The position numbers were made by a program, and so were the translations under genes. A stretch of 64,000 nt of DNA, from assembly GCA_020635085.1 (NCBI GenBank), contig JACKAL010000001.1, positions 186,001 to 250,000 on the forward strand, in the 5' to 3' direction. Below are positions 52,742 through 61,785 of this stretch, one piece after another. Source of the stretch: Pseudobdellovibrionaceae bacterium (GTDB taxonomy: Bacteria > Bdellovibrionota > Bdellovibrionia > Bdellovibrionales > JAGQZY01). The notes beneath the pieces were generated by a model. The model saw nothing but the letters and a program-made list of their open reading frames with translations. It had not been told where the DNA came from and did not search any database. Each line of letters starts with the position of its first letter. Position 1 is the first letter of the stretch.

Positions 52742-54123
52742 GCGTTATTATAGTTGGTAATGGTGTTTTAGGTTTAACAACTGCTTATCGATTGGCGCAA
52801 CTTGCTCCTGATTTACCTGTAAAGATCATTGGTCCAGATCATCATAAGGGATGTGCATCACTTGCTGCGGCTGCAATGCTTAATTCGTTTTGCGAGGTTG
52901 AGCCTCGAACCTTAAATCACCCAATTTTAAAAGAGCGGTTTCTTTTAAATCGTGAAGCTGTTCCTCTTTGGCCCGAGTTTCTAAAAAATCTTATAAACGA
53001 GTCTGGTGTGCAAATTTATCATGGGTTTGGTACGTATTTAATTGAAAACCATGCTGCAGATGAGTTGGATGATCTTAATTTTAATGCCGTAATAGACGCG
53101 CTAAAGAAATTTGAAGAGCCGTTTTCCTATGTAGAATCATCACAGATACCTAATTATGCACCAAGTAGCCGTTTGCGTGCGGCAAATGCGATTCTTATCC
53201 CAAATGAAGGTTTTTTGAATCCGGTCGATTTATTTGCAGCCTTAAAGGCACGCTTACAACAATTTCAAAATGTTGAGTTTGTTAATCAAACAGTGGATCA
53301 TGTTATCGCTAATGGTAGTAGTGTGAGGTCGGTTGTTTTAAATAATGGTAAGCAAGTTGATGGTACTATGTTTTTTCTTGCTCCTGGTGCTACTTTTTCA
53401 AAAATAGTTGAGAAATCAAATCTACCGATTTCTTTTCCTAAAGTGTTTTATGGAGTTGGTTGTAGCATTTTATTAAAGACTGGCGACTTTACACATTCTT
53501 ATTGTGTAAGAACTCCAAATAGGGGGCTTGCTTGTGGTGTTTACTCTGCTCCTTTCGACAGAGAGCATACAATTATAGGAGCTAGTAACTTTATTTCACC
53601 AGTTCCTGAAGATGCGGTACGCCTCACAAGTGTCCATACACTTATTGAAGCTGCGATGGAACAAATAAATACGGTTTTCTATCGTAGTCAATTGGTGAAA
53701 GTGAATGTCGGATGGCGACCAACTTCAGAGGACACTCTACCAATTCTTGGTCAAACACAGCTTGATAATCTAGTTGTTGCCACTGGTACAAAAAGGGATG
53801 GCCTTCATTGTTCGCCATTGTTATCAACTCTTTTTGCTCGTCTTTTGCTTAAAGAAAGTATTGACTATGATCTTTCACTTTATTCGCCACACAGAAAGCG
53901 TGTTTCACTTTTTACAAGAGATGAGGCGATTGAGGATTCAGTAAATCATACTATAAATGCTGCTTACCAACATGGTTTCGTGCCTGCGCACAATCGTATG
54001 ATTGAAGAGTTACGAAGTTATTATCAAAAAGAGTTTTCTGATTTGCATGATAAGGTAGGTGCCATAGAGTGGGGTATTCCTCCTGAGCTTGTGAATATGT
54101 ATAAGTTTGGTCATTTAAGTTAG
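52738..54123 (+). CDS. DAO-type FAD-dependent oxidoreductase
   Basis: This 461-residue protein has the N-terminal FAD motif GNGVLGLTTA (about 7-16) and the C-terminal GWRPTSEDTLPILG...VVATGTKRDGLHCSP, which is the D-amino-acid oxidase/ThiO/glycine oxidase signature. The extra C-terminal 80 residues (after YSPHRKR) extend beyond the usual fold. Neighbouring WecE and TylF genes suggest an amine or alcohol on a sugar or polar small molecule as substrate. The true substrate is not known. Confidence 0.78.
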   Translation: MSVIIVGNGVLGLTTAYRLAQLAPDLPVKIIGPDHHKGCASLAAAAMLNSFCEVEPRTLNHPILKERFLLNREAVPLWPEFLKNLINESGVQIYHGFGTYLIENHAADELDDLNFNAVIDALKKFEEPFSYVESSQIPNYAPSSRLRAANAILIPNEGFLNPVDLFAALKARLQQFQNVEFVNQTVDHVIANGSSVRSVVLNNGKQVDGTMFFLAPGATFSKIVEKSNLPISFPKVFYGVGCSILLKTGDFTHSYCVRTPNRGLACGVYSAPFDREHTIIGASNFISPVPEDAVRLTSVHTLIEAAMEQINTVFYRSQLVKVNVGWRPTSEDTLPILGQTQLDNLVVATGTKRDGLHCSPLLSTLFARLLLKESIDYDLSLYSPHRKRVSLFTRDEAIEDSVNHTINAAYQHGFVPAHNRMIEELRSYYQKEFSDLHDKVGAIEWGIPPELVNMYKFGHLS

Positions 54124-54125
54124 TT

Positions 54126-55058
54126 ATGAAAATTTCTATTGTTACTTCTCTTTATCAATCACAAAAATTTGTGATTGAGTTTTATGAAAGACATAAGAAG
54201 TGTATTGAAAAGATAAATTTATCTTATGAGTTTATCTTTGTTAACGATGGTTCGCCTGATAATTCATCGGAAATGGTAAAGCAGCTTCGAAGCCACGACG
54301 ACAACGTGAAGCTTATTGATTTGTCGCGTAACTTTGGCCAGCACGCGGCTATGTATGCAGCTCTGTATTATTCGACGGGAGATTTGGTAATGGCTTTAGA
54401 CTGCGATTTAGAAGAGGAACCAGAAAACATTTTGGGTATGTATTTATTAATGCAAGGCAATAATACTATTGATGTTGTGTATGGAGTTACGGCTACTCGT
54501 AGTGGTGGGTTTCTTAGAAATTATATGGGAACCATGTTTTATAAATTATTGAATCTAGTTTCAGAGGTAAAAATTCCTAGAGATCAAGCATGGCAACGAC
54601 TTATGAAGCGAGTATATGTAGACTCCTTATTGCAATATACTGAAACTGAATCTCTTCCTGCTGGGCTTATGGCGCTAGCTGGATTCTGCCAGGTGCCATT
54701 TCTTATTGAAAAACCTTATAAGGGTACCACCAGTTACTCGTTTCGAAGGCGTTGGGCTTTAGCATTAAATTCCATACTCTCATTTTCATCAAAACCTCTC
54801 ATTTTTATTTGTGTTAGTGGTCTGATAATTACAACATTAAGTGCTGCCGCTGGTGTTATTATGTTATTTGCAAAACTCCTGCACTACAATTTTCAGACGG
54901 GTTGGTTGTCTTTATTTTTATCGATTTGGTTTATTGGTGGGCTAAATCTATTTTCATTGGGTATTATTGGTCTTTATTTAGCAAAAATATTTAATCAAGT
55001 GAAAGCCCGTCCGAAATTTCTTGTCAAATCATTTGAGGGTATAGCCGATAGAACATGA
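54126..55058 (+). CDS. GtrB/ArnC-like polyprenyl-phosphate glycosyltransferase
   Basis: This 310-residue GT2 has VNDGSPDNSSEMV, DLSRNFGQHAAMYAAL, ALDCDLEEEPENI (DxD region) and RDQAWQRLMKR. Two C-terminal membrane segments (about residues 225-255 and 263-290) follow. This matches the DPM1/GtrB/ArnC family, which attach a sugar to undecaprenyl phosphate at the cytoplasmic face. It is tightly coupled to the membrane protein downstream (ATGA overlap). Confidence 0.88.
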   Translation: MKISIVTSLYQSQKFVIEFYERHKKCIEKINLSYEFIFVNDGSPDNSSEMVKQLRSHDDNVKLIDLSRNFGQHAAMYAALYYSTGDLVMALDCDLEEEPENILGMYLLMQGNNTIDVVYGVTATRSGGFLRNYMGTMFYKLLNLVSEVKIPRDQAWQRLMKRVYVDSLLQYTETESLPAGLMALAGFCQVPFLIEKPYKGTTSYSFRRRWALALNSILSFSSKPLIFICVSGLIITTLSAAAGVIMLFAKLLHYNFQTGWLSLFLSIWFIGGLNLFSLGIIGLYLAKIFNQVKARPKFLVKSFEGIADRT

Positions 55059-56986
55059 CAAATAATTCGAAAAGATTATTTTTTTATATCTCGCTTTCAA
55101 TTTTTTTTTGCAGCCGACTGTGGATGATCCTTGCTTCAGCTCATATAATGGGTATCCCTAGGCTAGGGGATGATGCACTCTTATATGTATCTAAAGGGGT
55201 TGGTTTTTACAACAATTATAGTCACGGCAGTAAAATGGAGAACTCATTAAATAGACAATATTTACTTGCGACTGATGGGAAGCGTTTATCAGAAGAGGAA
55301 TCTCGCCTATTTTGGAGAGTCGCAAATCAAGTCTCGGGAGGCGCGACATTTTCATACGACTGGATGACGGGTTTGGTTTATAAGTATACAGAGAGCTCTA
55401 AATGGACTTTTGCTGTAATGGAGATAATTGTTACTATCTTTATGACATTTGGCATCGGTTTTTTTCTATGGTCTTTATGGGGTGAGGAAATAGCATCGTT
55501 AACGCTTCTACCACTTAGTTTTATTCTGCTTCCGGCACAAGGTATACATTATTTGATTCCTAGTACGCTTGCTCTTTCTATAGGTTTTTACTTGATCGCA
55601 CGGTCATTAAAATCATCAAATTACTATTTATTTTTTATGTTATCACTGATTCTTGCATTCTTACATAACGTTGCCTATGTGTGGATCTCTGTAGCAGCAT
55701 GTGTTCTTATTGCGCGAATATTCATGTCTCAAATTGCTGAAGTGAATAAAAAAGAAATTTTTTTATCGGTGACAGCACTGTTGTTTCCGATGAGCATTAA
55801 AATTCTTTTAGTAAAAATTTCCCCTTTTTTAGCAATTTCATATAGCAAATATATATATTCTTCCAGTGGATTTTTACAGATTTTGCAAACCAATATACTT
55901 GGTTTTCTAAACTATTTTGCAAAAATTCCTCGTACCGAACAGATTTTTTTAAGCTCCTGTGGTGTCTTATTTTTTGTAAACTGTGTTCGTTTGATAAAAG
56001 CTAATAGCCAATCACTAGTTTTGATAGATGTACTTTTTGTTGCTGTGTTCGTCACTAGTTTTTTTGTTAATATTCCGTATTACAATGGTGAAGTTAGCGT
56101 TCGAATGTACACGGCGTTAAGTATACTGCTCATAGCGAATAGCCTTGATTTAGTTTTGTATTATATTGCTTCTCGAAAAAAACTAATTTTTTTTCTCACT
56201 TTGTCTATGCTTGTAATGAGCTCAGCTTTTGCTTTTGAGTTTGTTGATTATGTTCAATCGAATTTTAACAGACCATACGTTTTTGATGAGGCTAAAGCTA
56301 AAAAAGATGTTCAAATATTGAAGAAGAAAGGTAAGCCATTCTTGCTTTTGGAGACGGAGTATTCACTAAGATTATTGAGTATTTTAGAGGCTGATCAATT
56401 CAATTATTTTTTTTGGCCTTTAATTCAATCAGGTTCTTTAGATGAAATTAAAGAACATTCTGTTATTCTGGCTTTTCCTGTATATAGAAGTCTTGTTACT
56501 CAAAGTTTTGATCGAGAGCAACCCTTTGGTTCTCATTTCAACGGAATTTCTATGAATCTCATTTCTGAGATTTCTATTATAGGAAATCGCATACAAGAGT
56601 TGGCAATAGATGTTGAAGCTAAATCTGAGACCGCTATATTTGAGATTGAAGATAGTAGAGGATCTAGACGTATCATTATTCCTTCTAAACAAAAAGTGCG
56701 TATATCGACCTCAAGTAAGTTTACAATTAAAGAATCTAATGATAGTGGGGCTTTGGTTGGAATAAATATGGGAAATAATCAAAAAAGTTTATGGCCATGG
56801 GGGCAAGAGGTGAAACTTTTTATTAAAACAACCGAGCGCTCTATTCCGAATTATATTGAGTACGATTTTTCTTTGCGACGGGTTTTACAAGAGTATGATG
56901 CCCAAAAGATTGAAAGAATTATAAAAAATTTTAACCCGATTGATGATTCATCTGGAATTGTTTTTGGAGTTGTAAATTGGAAATAG
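55055..56986 (+). CDS. Polytopic GT-C-like membrane protein of unknown function
   Basis: This 643-residue protein has about 11-12 hydrophobic segments (residues 8-410) and a C-terminal hydrophilic, beta-rich domain (about 420-643). An acidic GDDALLY follows the first membrane segment (about residue 38), the position of catalytic acidic residues in GT-C glycosyltransferases such as ArnT and GtrC. I do not recognise a named family. It lies directly after a GtrB-like gene with a 4-base overlap, as GtrC-type transferases do. The coding sequence is very AT-rich compared with the ribosomal region. Confidence 0.6.
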   Translation: MTNNSKRLFFYISLSIFFCSRLWMILASAHIMGIPRLGDDALLYVSKGVGFYNNYSHGSKMENSLNRQYLLATDGKRLSEEESRLFWRVANQVSGGATFSYDWMTGLVYKYTESSKWTFAVMEIIVTIFMTFGIGFFLWSLWGEEIASLTLLPLSFILLPAQGIHYLIPSTLALSIGFYLIARSLKSSNYYLFFMLSLILAFLHNVAYVWISVAACVLIARIFMSQIAEVNKKEIFLSVTALLFPMSIKILLVKISPFLAISYSKYIYSSSGFLQILQTNILGFLNYFAKIPRTEQIFLSSCGVLFFVNCVRLIKANSQSLVLIDVLFVAVFVTSFFVNIPYYNGEVSVRMYTALSILLIANSLDLVLYYIASRKKLIFFLTLSMLVMSSAFAFEFVDYVQSNFNRPYVFDEAKAKKDVQILKKKGKPFLLLETEYSLRLLSILEADQFNYFFWPLIQSGSLDEIKEHSVILAFPVYRSLVTQSFDREQPFGSHFNGISMNLISEISIIGNRIQELAIDVEAKSETAIFEIEDSRGSRRIIIPSKQKVRISTSSKFTIKESNDSGALVGINMGNNQKSLWPWGQEVKLFIKTTERSIPNYIEYDFSLRRVLQEYDAQKIERIIKNFNPIDDSSGIVFGVVNWK

Positions 56987-57759
56987 GATGCTGTAAAAAG
57001 AAAAAGATACAAAAAATTTTTAATCATAGTTATAAACAAAAACTAGTTGTGTCTACAGAAGAAGTTCCAGTTTTTCAACAGAACTTAAAAAAGTTAGGAT
57101 CGTTTTATTATTTTTTAGTTCGAGTTCTTGGGCCGGTATTAAATCATCCGATGAATAAAAAGCAGTTGGACTCTATTTGTGCTCGGTTTGGAGAAGAGAG
57201 TATCATTTTGAATATCGGTAGCGGACCTGTTCGCGTTTTGAAACGAGAAGATATTATTAATTTAGATGTTACACCCTATAATGAGGTAGATATTCTTATT
57301 GAATCTGAAGAATTACCTATAAAATCTAACGTAGTAGATTTAATTATTAATATTGCAGTCTTGGAGCATGTCCCAAATCCCGATGAAATGGTGAGCGAGA
57401 TTTATCGTTGTCTTAAGCCTGGTGGATATGCATTTATATTCGTTCCTTTTATGCAACCTTTTCATGCAGCTCCGCATGATTTTATGCGTTGGACTAAAGC
57501 TGGAGTAATGAAATTATTCTCTGGGTTTAAAATTGATTCTGTTTGGATTGGCGGTGGGCCTACTAGTGGATGGTTGTGGGTTTTTCAAGAGTGGCTTGCT
57601 CTTATATTTTCTTTTGGTCTAAAGGCTCTTTATCAGCCCTTGCTTTACTTTTTTATGATTGTAACGTCTCCATTGAAGTTATTAGATCTTGTGTTGATCT
57701 ACCACCCTCACGCGGACAAAATTGCGAGTGGTTTTTATATTTTAGTTCAGAAAGAGTAA
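56977..57759 (+). CDS. SAM-dependent methyltransferase type 11
   Basis: This 260-residue protein starts at TTG 56977, with GGAG seven bases upstream. It has IILNIGSGPVRVL (motif I), a middle segment SNVVDLIINIAVLEHVPNPDEMVSEIYRCLKPGGYAFIFVPF, and hydrophobic C-terminal stretches (about 200-245) that could lie against the membrane. The AVLEHVPNP and CLKPGG motifs place it with methyltransferase_11 proteins. Its start overlaps the preceding membrane protein by 10 bases. It could cap or modify the lipid-linked sugar. Confidence 0.78.
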   Translation: MEIGCCKKKKIQKIFNHSYKQKLVVSTEEVPVFQQNLKKLGSFYYFLVRVLGPVLNHPMNKKQLDSICARFGEESIILNIGSGPVRVLKREDIINLDVTPYNEVDILIESEELPIKSNVVDLIINIAVLEHVPNPDEMVSEIYRCLKPGGYAFIFVPFMQPFHAAPHDFMRWTKAGVMKLFSGFKIDSVWIGGGPTSGWLWVFQEWLALIFSFGLKALYQPLLYFFMIVTSPLKLLDLVLIYHPHADKIASGFYILVQKE

Positions 57760-57764
57760 TTTCA

Positions 57765-58697
57765 ATGGCAAGCTTTTTAAAAGAACGATTCACTGTCAGA
57801 TTAAGCGTTTGGGTCAGGTATCTTTTTGGTGGTATTTTGATTTTTCTACTCTTGCATAAATTTGACTTATCTCAATCAATATCTATTTTTCACATTTCAT
57901 TTAAGGCCTATATTATATGGTTTGCATTTAAGTTAGTAATTTACTTTATATTAGCTATGCGTTGGCAACTTATTTTACATGAGCTGAATTACAAGATTAG
58001 CTTAGGGCAGATATTTTTCTTAAATTCTTTAGGATTGGCTGCCGGCTATATTTTTCCTGGAGCTGCGGCAACAGATTTTGGAAAAGGATATTTTGCGTAT
58101 AAGCATGTTCCTTCTATTAAGATATTAGCTCTTTCACTTTTTGTAGATCGTGTTTCAGGGTTATTATCTATATTAATCATACTTTCCGTAGGTATTTATC
58201 TCAATCAAGAAGCATATGTACATTTAAAGCAGATTATAAATGTTAAATATCTACAGTTTTTAATTATAATTTTTATTACAATTACAGTTGGTATAATATT
58301 GTTACCTAAAACTAAACATTATTTTAGAGCTCGGATATCACTTTTTGAGCATATATCTAAAATGAGATCAAAAAGACTGTGGGGGAGTTCTCTTCTTCTT
58401 AGTCTAATAAGCCATCTGATTTTTCTTACATTAATTGTTAATATTGGATATTTTGTAAACTTAGAGCAAGTTAATTGGACAAGTGTTTCTGTCGCATTTC
58501 CATTATCGTCTTTAACAATGCTGATTCCGACAACGCCTGGGGCCGTAGGTGTGGGGCAGGTTGTTTATAAGTATTTGTTAGATTTTTTAACAAGCACATC
58601 GAGTTCCGATGGGATTGTGATCTTCACATTACTTCAGATAACAGATCTACCTTTTGTGGTGTTGGGACTTGGTTATTTTATATATAACAAAGAATAG
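57765..58697 (+). CDS. UPF0104/LPG-synthase-TM-like membrane protein
   Basis: The ATG at 57765 gives 310 residues (the longer frame reaching upstream overlaps the methyltransferase). About eight hydrophobic segments, KISLGQIFFLNSLGLAAGYIFPGAA, FVDRVSGLLSI and the late LTMLIPTTPGAVGVGQVVYKYL match the family PF03706 (lysylphosphatidylglycerol-synthase membrane domain, AglD/UPF0104). Members are often found with polyprenyl-phosphate-sugar synthases and may act as flippases. It is the last gene of the cassette. Confidence 0.8.
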   Translation: MASFLKERFTVRLSVWVRYLFGGILIFLLLHKFDLSQSISIFHISFKAYIIWFAFKLVIYFILAMRWQLILHELNYKISLGQIFFLNSLGLAAGYIFPGAAATDFGKGYFAYKHVPSIKILALSLFVDRVSGLLSILIILSVGIYLNQEAYVHLKQIINVKYLQFLIIIFITITVGIILLPKTKHYFRARISLFEHISKMRSKRLWGSSLLLSLISHLIFLTLIVNIGYFVNLEQVNWTSVSVAFPLSSLTMLIPTTPGAVGVGQVVYKYLLDFLTSTSSSDGIVIFTLLQITDLPFVVLGLGYFIYNKE

Positions 58698-58788
58698 GCC
58701 GTAATTGTTGTTTTTTCGATCGCTTAAAATTGGAAAATACCTATCTTGGTTTGCCCAAGAGATCAATCATCTACTGATTAAAAAATTT

Positions 58789-59634
58789 TTAGATACCAAT
58801 TCGCTCATAAATAATCGGTTTTGCGATCTTGAGTAAGATGGCCCCAATAGAAAAACATATGAGTGTTATCGAGATCGCCATGAGGTCTGGTAGCCAAATA
58901 TGCTCGTCTGGAAAAATAAGAGAAGATCGAATCTGAATAAGGGAAAAGCTCAACGGATTATAGCGATTGATCTTTGCCAGTAAGCCTGTGCCAACAGATT
59001 TATAGAAGACAGGTGTGCAGAAGAGCAAGAAGCTCAAGAAATAGGTGAACATTTTACTGAAGTCTTGAACCATGATTCCTAAAGGGGCAATGAGGAGTCC
59101 TAAAGAATATCCATATAAGATAAAAAGAATAGCATATAAAAATGAGGCTATCGTGAACTCAACCCCAGGTAATTTATAAAAAAAGAGGAGCACTCCGAGG
59201 ATAATGATATGACGAAGTAGTGCAAAGAGTAGTACTTCGAAGAATTTGGAAAAAACATAGGTTTCCACGGGGACATTGATTTTAAGAAAATATTTTTTAC
59301 TTTTCTGAAGAGTCATCAATGGGGCTTGAATGGCATCGGCAAAATTTTGCCATGAAAAAAGGCCAACCAACAAAAACACAAAAGTAGGTACCGTTGCAGA
59401 CTCCACATTGGTTGATACAATTTGCGCATGTTCTGCCAAGATATACGAAGCAATCAGGAAAAGAGAGGGAATAATGGCCCAAAAGACACCTAAAAAAGCT
59501 TCTCTGTAGGTAGATTTAAAGTCGGAAACGAAAAGGTTCTTTCCTATCACCAGAGCGGAAATGAGATCAGATGAAAAGCTATTCCAAAACTTTTTTGTTT
59601 TAAGTGGATTACGGGACGAGTAAAAAATCTCCAT
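58789..59634 (-). CDS. wzm: ABC-2 type polysaccharide exporter permease
   Basis: This 281-residue membrane protein has six hydrophobic segments. The N-terminal FWNSFSSDLISALVIGKNLFVSDFKSTYREAFLGVFWAIIPSLF is typical of Wzm/TagG/KpsM exporters of O-antigen or capsule. The conserved GRNPLSF-like sequence is seen as INRYNPLSFSLIQIRSSL near the C-terminus. It is transcribed away from the wzt-like gene across a 50-base gap, rather than as a wzm-wzt pair on one strand. Confidence 0.9.
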   Translation of the reverse strand: MEIFYSSRNPLKTKKFWNSFSSDLISALVIGKNLFVSDFKSTYREAFLGVFWAIIPSLFLIASYILAEHAQIVSTNVESATVPTFVFLLVGLFSWQNFADAIQAPLMTLQKSKKYFLKINVPVETYVFSKFFEVLLFALLRHIIILGVLLFFYKLPGVEFTIASFLYAILFILYGYSLGLLIAPLGIMVQDFSKMFTYFLSFLLFCTPVFYKSVGTGLLAKINRYNPLSFSLIQIRSSLIFPDEHIWLPDLMAISITLICFSIGAILLKIAKPIIYERIGI

Positions 59635-59684
59635 GGAAGAGGGATAATAATTAGTTTACTTGCAAAAAAAGTCAACGTAAGTTG

Positions 59685-60914
59685 ATGGCAATGAAGCCAA
59701 TTGTCGAGGGTCATAGTATTTCGAAAAAATTTTGCAGAGAGTACAAGCGATCTATTCGCTATGGATTTGCTGATATTTTTCGAACGATCGCCCTTCGCGA
59801 ATCGCCAGAGCGGTTGCGTCAAGGGGAGTTCTGGGCCGTAAGAGATGTTTCTTTGAATGTTGGAGAGGGGGAAGCTCTCGGTATCATGGGTGTTAACGGA
59901 AGTGGTAAAACAACTCTGCTTCGCATTGTGTCAGGCTTTCTAAAGCCGGATCGTGGTTCTGTCACGGTGAGAGGTCGGGTATCACCGATCTTTGCACGCG
60001 GTGCAGGTTTTGATCCTGTGCTTACGGGTTATGAAAATATAAGGTTGTGTTTATCCATGCTGGGCTTGGATAAACAGCGTATTCCATCTAAGGTGGAGCC
60101 GATTATCGATTTTTCTGAATTGGCTCCAGATGCCTTGGCGGCCCCAATTAAAACTTACAGTTCGGGGATGCTCGCGCGCCTCGGTTTTTCCTGTGTGGTC
60201 AATAGCGATCCGTCTTTGTTAATTATCGATGAGGCGCTTGCTGTTGGGGATATGAAATTTCGCACTAAATGTTATCGTCGATTGGGGGAGTTAAAGAATG
60301 AGGGGACCTCATTCGTAATGGTTTCCCATAGTCCGAATGCCATGATGCAGGTCTGCGACCGCGCTATTTATTTACGCAAAGGTCGTATGGCCTATGAGGG
60401 TGACGTCGAAGAGGCATTAAAAAGATATGAGTCCGATGAAGAACACCGTATCGCGATGAAGATGATTCACAAGGCAGAAGAGTACGAATCATTAAGTCGA
60501 GATCACAGTCGTTTTCTTATAGAAGATTTTTCTAGTGCGGATATGGACGAGGGTAAGTTTATTGGAAAAACGGGAAGAGATTTGAACATGAAAATCCTGT
60601 TTTTGGCGAAACAACGTATTGGTAATTTACATTTGCATTTGATTATTCGCAGTGTACGTGAGCCCGATATCAATTTTATTCATCAGGTACATGAGGTAGG
60701 ACCAGCGACTGAAGGTAAGGGTTCGGTAGATGTGGTTTTGCCGAAGCTTTCTTTGCGCCCCGGAGATTATATTATTAAGATGTTTTTCACATCAGAAGAT
60801 CATCTGCAGTTTTTGGATTTTAAAGAGAGAACACAATTAAAAGTGATGAAGGAAGAGTATTTCCGGGGATCACATTATCAAGAGTTAAGCCTTCATTTGC
60901 ATGGACATCAATAA
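59685..60914 (+). CDS. wzt: ABC exporter ATPase with C-terminal carbohydrate-recognition-like domain
   Basis: With the ATG at 59685 (a TTG at 59682 and ATG at 59691 are alternatives), the protein has 409 residues. The ATPase has Walker A GVNGSGKT at 69-76, the TYSSGMLARLGFS signature and LLIIDEALAVGD. After about residue 250 comes an extra domain of 150 residues, the length and position of Wzt C-terminal domains that bind modified O-antigen termini (methylated or phosphomethylated caps). Five methyltransferase genes in the window could provide such a cap. Confidence 0.9.
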   Translation: MAMKPIVEGHSISKKFCREYKRSIRYGFADIFRTIALRESPERLRQGEFWAVRDVSLNVGEGEALGIMGVNGSGKTTLLRIVSGFLKPDRGSVTVRGRVSPIFARGAGFDPVLTGYENIRLCLSMLGLDKQRIPSKVEPIIDFSELAPDALAAPIKTYSSGMLARLGFSCVVNSDPSLLIIDEALAVGDMKFRTKCYRRLGELKNEGTSFVMVSHSPNAMMQVCDRAIYLRKGRMAYEGDVEEALKRYESDEEHRIAMKMIHKAEEYESLSRDHSRFLIEDFSSADMDEGKFIGKTGRDLNMKILFLAKQRIGNLHLHLIIRSVREPDINFIHQVHEVGPATEGKGSVDVVLPKLSLRPGDYIIKMFFTSEDHLQFLDFKERTQLKVMKEEYFRGSHYQELSLHLHGHQ

Positions 60915-61780
60915 TGGATACTAGCAGAATCGTCGTTATCGGTAAAAGTGGGCAATTGGCAAGGGCCTTTCAGGATATTTTACCGGCAAGCACCATTTTT
61001 TTATCGCGAGAAGATCTCAATCTTTTAGACACTCAGAAAATTTATCCGACTTTAATGGAGTTGCGTCCATCGTGTGTGATTTGTGCCGCGGCCTACACAC
61101 AGGTTGATCTAGCGGAAAGCCATTCTCAGGAAGCAGAAACTATTAATGCCCTGGCCCCTTTTGAGGCAGCGCGCGCCTGTGCTCAGTTGGATATCCCATT
61201 GGTTCATTTTTCTACGGACTATGTTTTTGATGGTCAATCGACAATTCCCTATAAAGAAGAAGATGTTCCGCACCCCTTAAATGTTTATGGCAGTTCGAAG
61301 CTCAATGGAGAGAGACTTGTTCAAAAAACCTGGCCGAAGCATCTTATTTTTCGAGTCACATGGTTATACTCTGAGTACGGAAAAAATTTTTTGAATACCA
61401 TGTTACGTTTAGGGAAAGAGAGAGAAGCTTTGCGTGTGGTTCATGATCAAGTCGGATCTCCCACCTATGTTGCAGATGTCGCACATGCGGTGAATGCTTT
61501 GCTGCAAAAAGAGAATATCCAATGGGGATTGTACCATTTAACCAATGCGGGACGGGCTTCATGGTACGAATTTGCTCAAGAAATATTTGCATTGGCTCGT
61601 CAGCATTCTCTTCCTCTGCAGGTTAGAGAGGTGCAGCCCATTGCGACGACGGAGTATCCAACTCCTGCCCAGCGCCCACAGCTTTCGTTGCTTTCAAATC
61701 AGAAGTACGAAAATGAGTTTCATCATACGTTGCGCCACTGGAAGGTGGCATTGGCAGACTGCATGCAGAAGAGTTTATAA
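60914..61780 (+). CDS. rmlD: dTDP-4-dehydrorhamnose reductase
   Basis: RmlD completes dTDP-L-rhamnose synthesis. The 288 residues include IGKSGQLARAF, INALAPFEAARACA, HFSTDYVFDG, YGSSKLNGE (catalytic Tyr/Lys) and the C-terminal PAQRPQLSLLSNQK. The ATG overlaps the wzt-like stop by one base. Its location 22 kb from rmlA and rmlCB shows that the rhamnose pathway is split across the locus. Confidence 0.95.
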   Translation: MDTSRIVVIGKSGQLARAFQDILPASTIFLSREDLNLLDTQKIYPTLMELRPSCVICAAAYTQVDLAESHSQEAETINALAPFEAARACAQLDIPLVHFSTDYVFDGQSTIPYKEEDVPHPLNVYGSSKLNGERLVQKTWPKHLIFRVTWLYSEYGKNFLNTMLRLGKEREALRVVHDQVGSPTYVADVAHAVNALLQKENIQWGLYHLTNAGRASWYEFAQEIFALARQHSLPLQVREVQPIATTEYPTPAQRPQLSLLSNQKYENEFHHTLRHWKVALADCMQKSL

Positions 61781-61785
61781 GTGCA

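Noticed and set aside
57570..57764. Longer version of the UPF0104-like protein starting at 57570
   Set aside because: The added 65 residues overlap the methyltransferase coding region in another frame and lack membrane-family sequence; the ATG at 57765 gives the family-like N-terminus.
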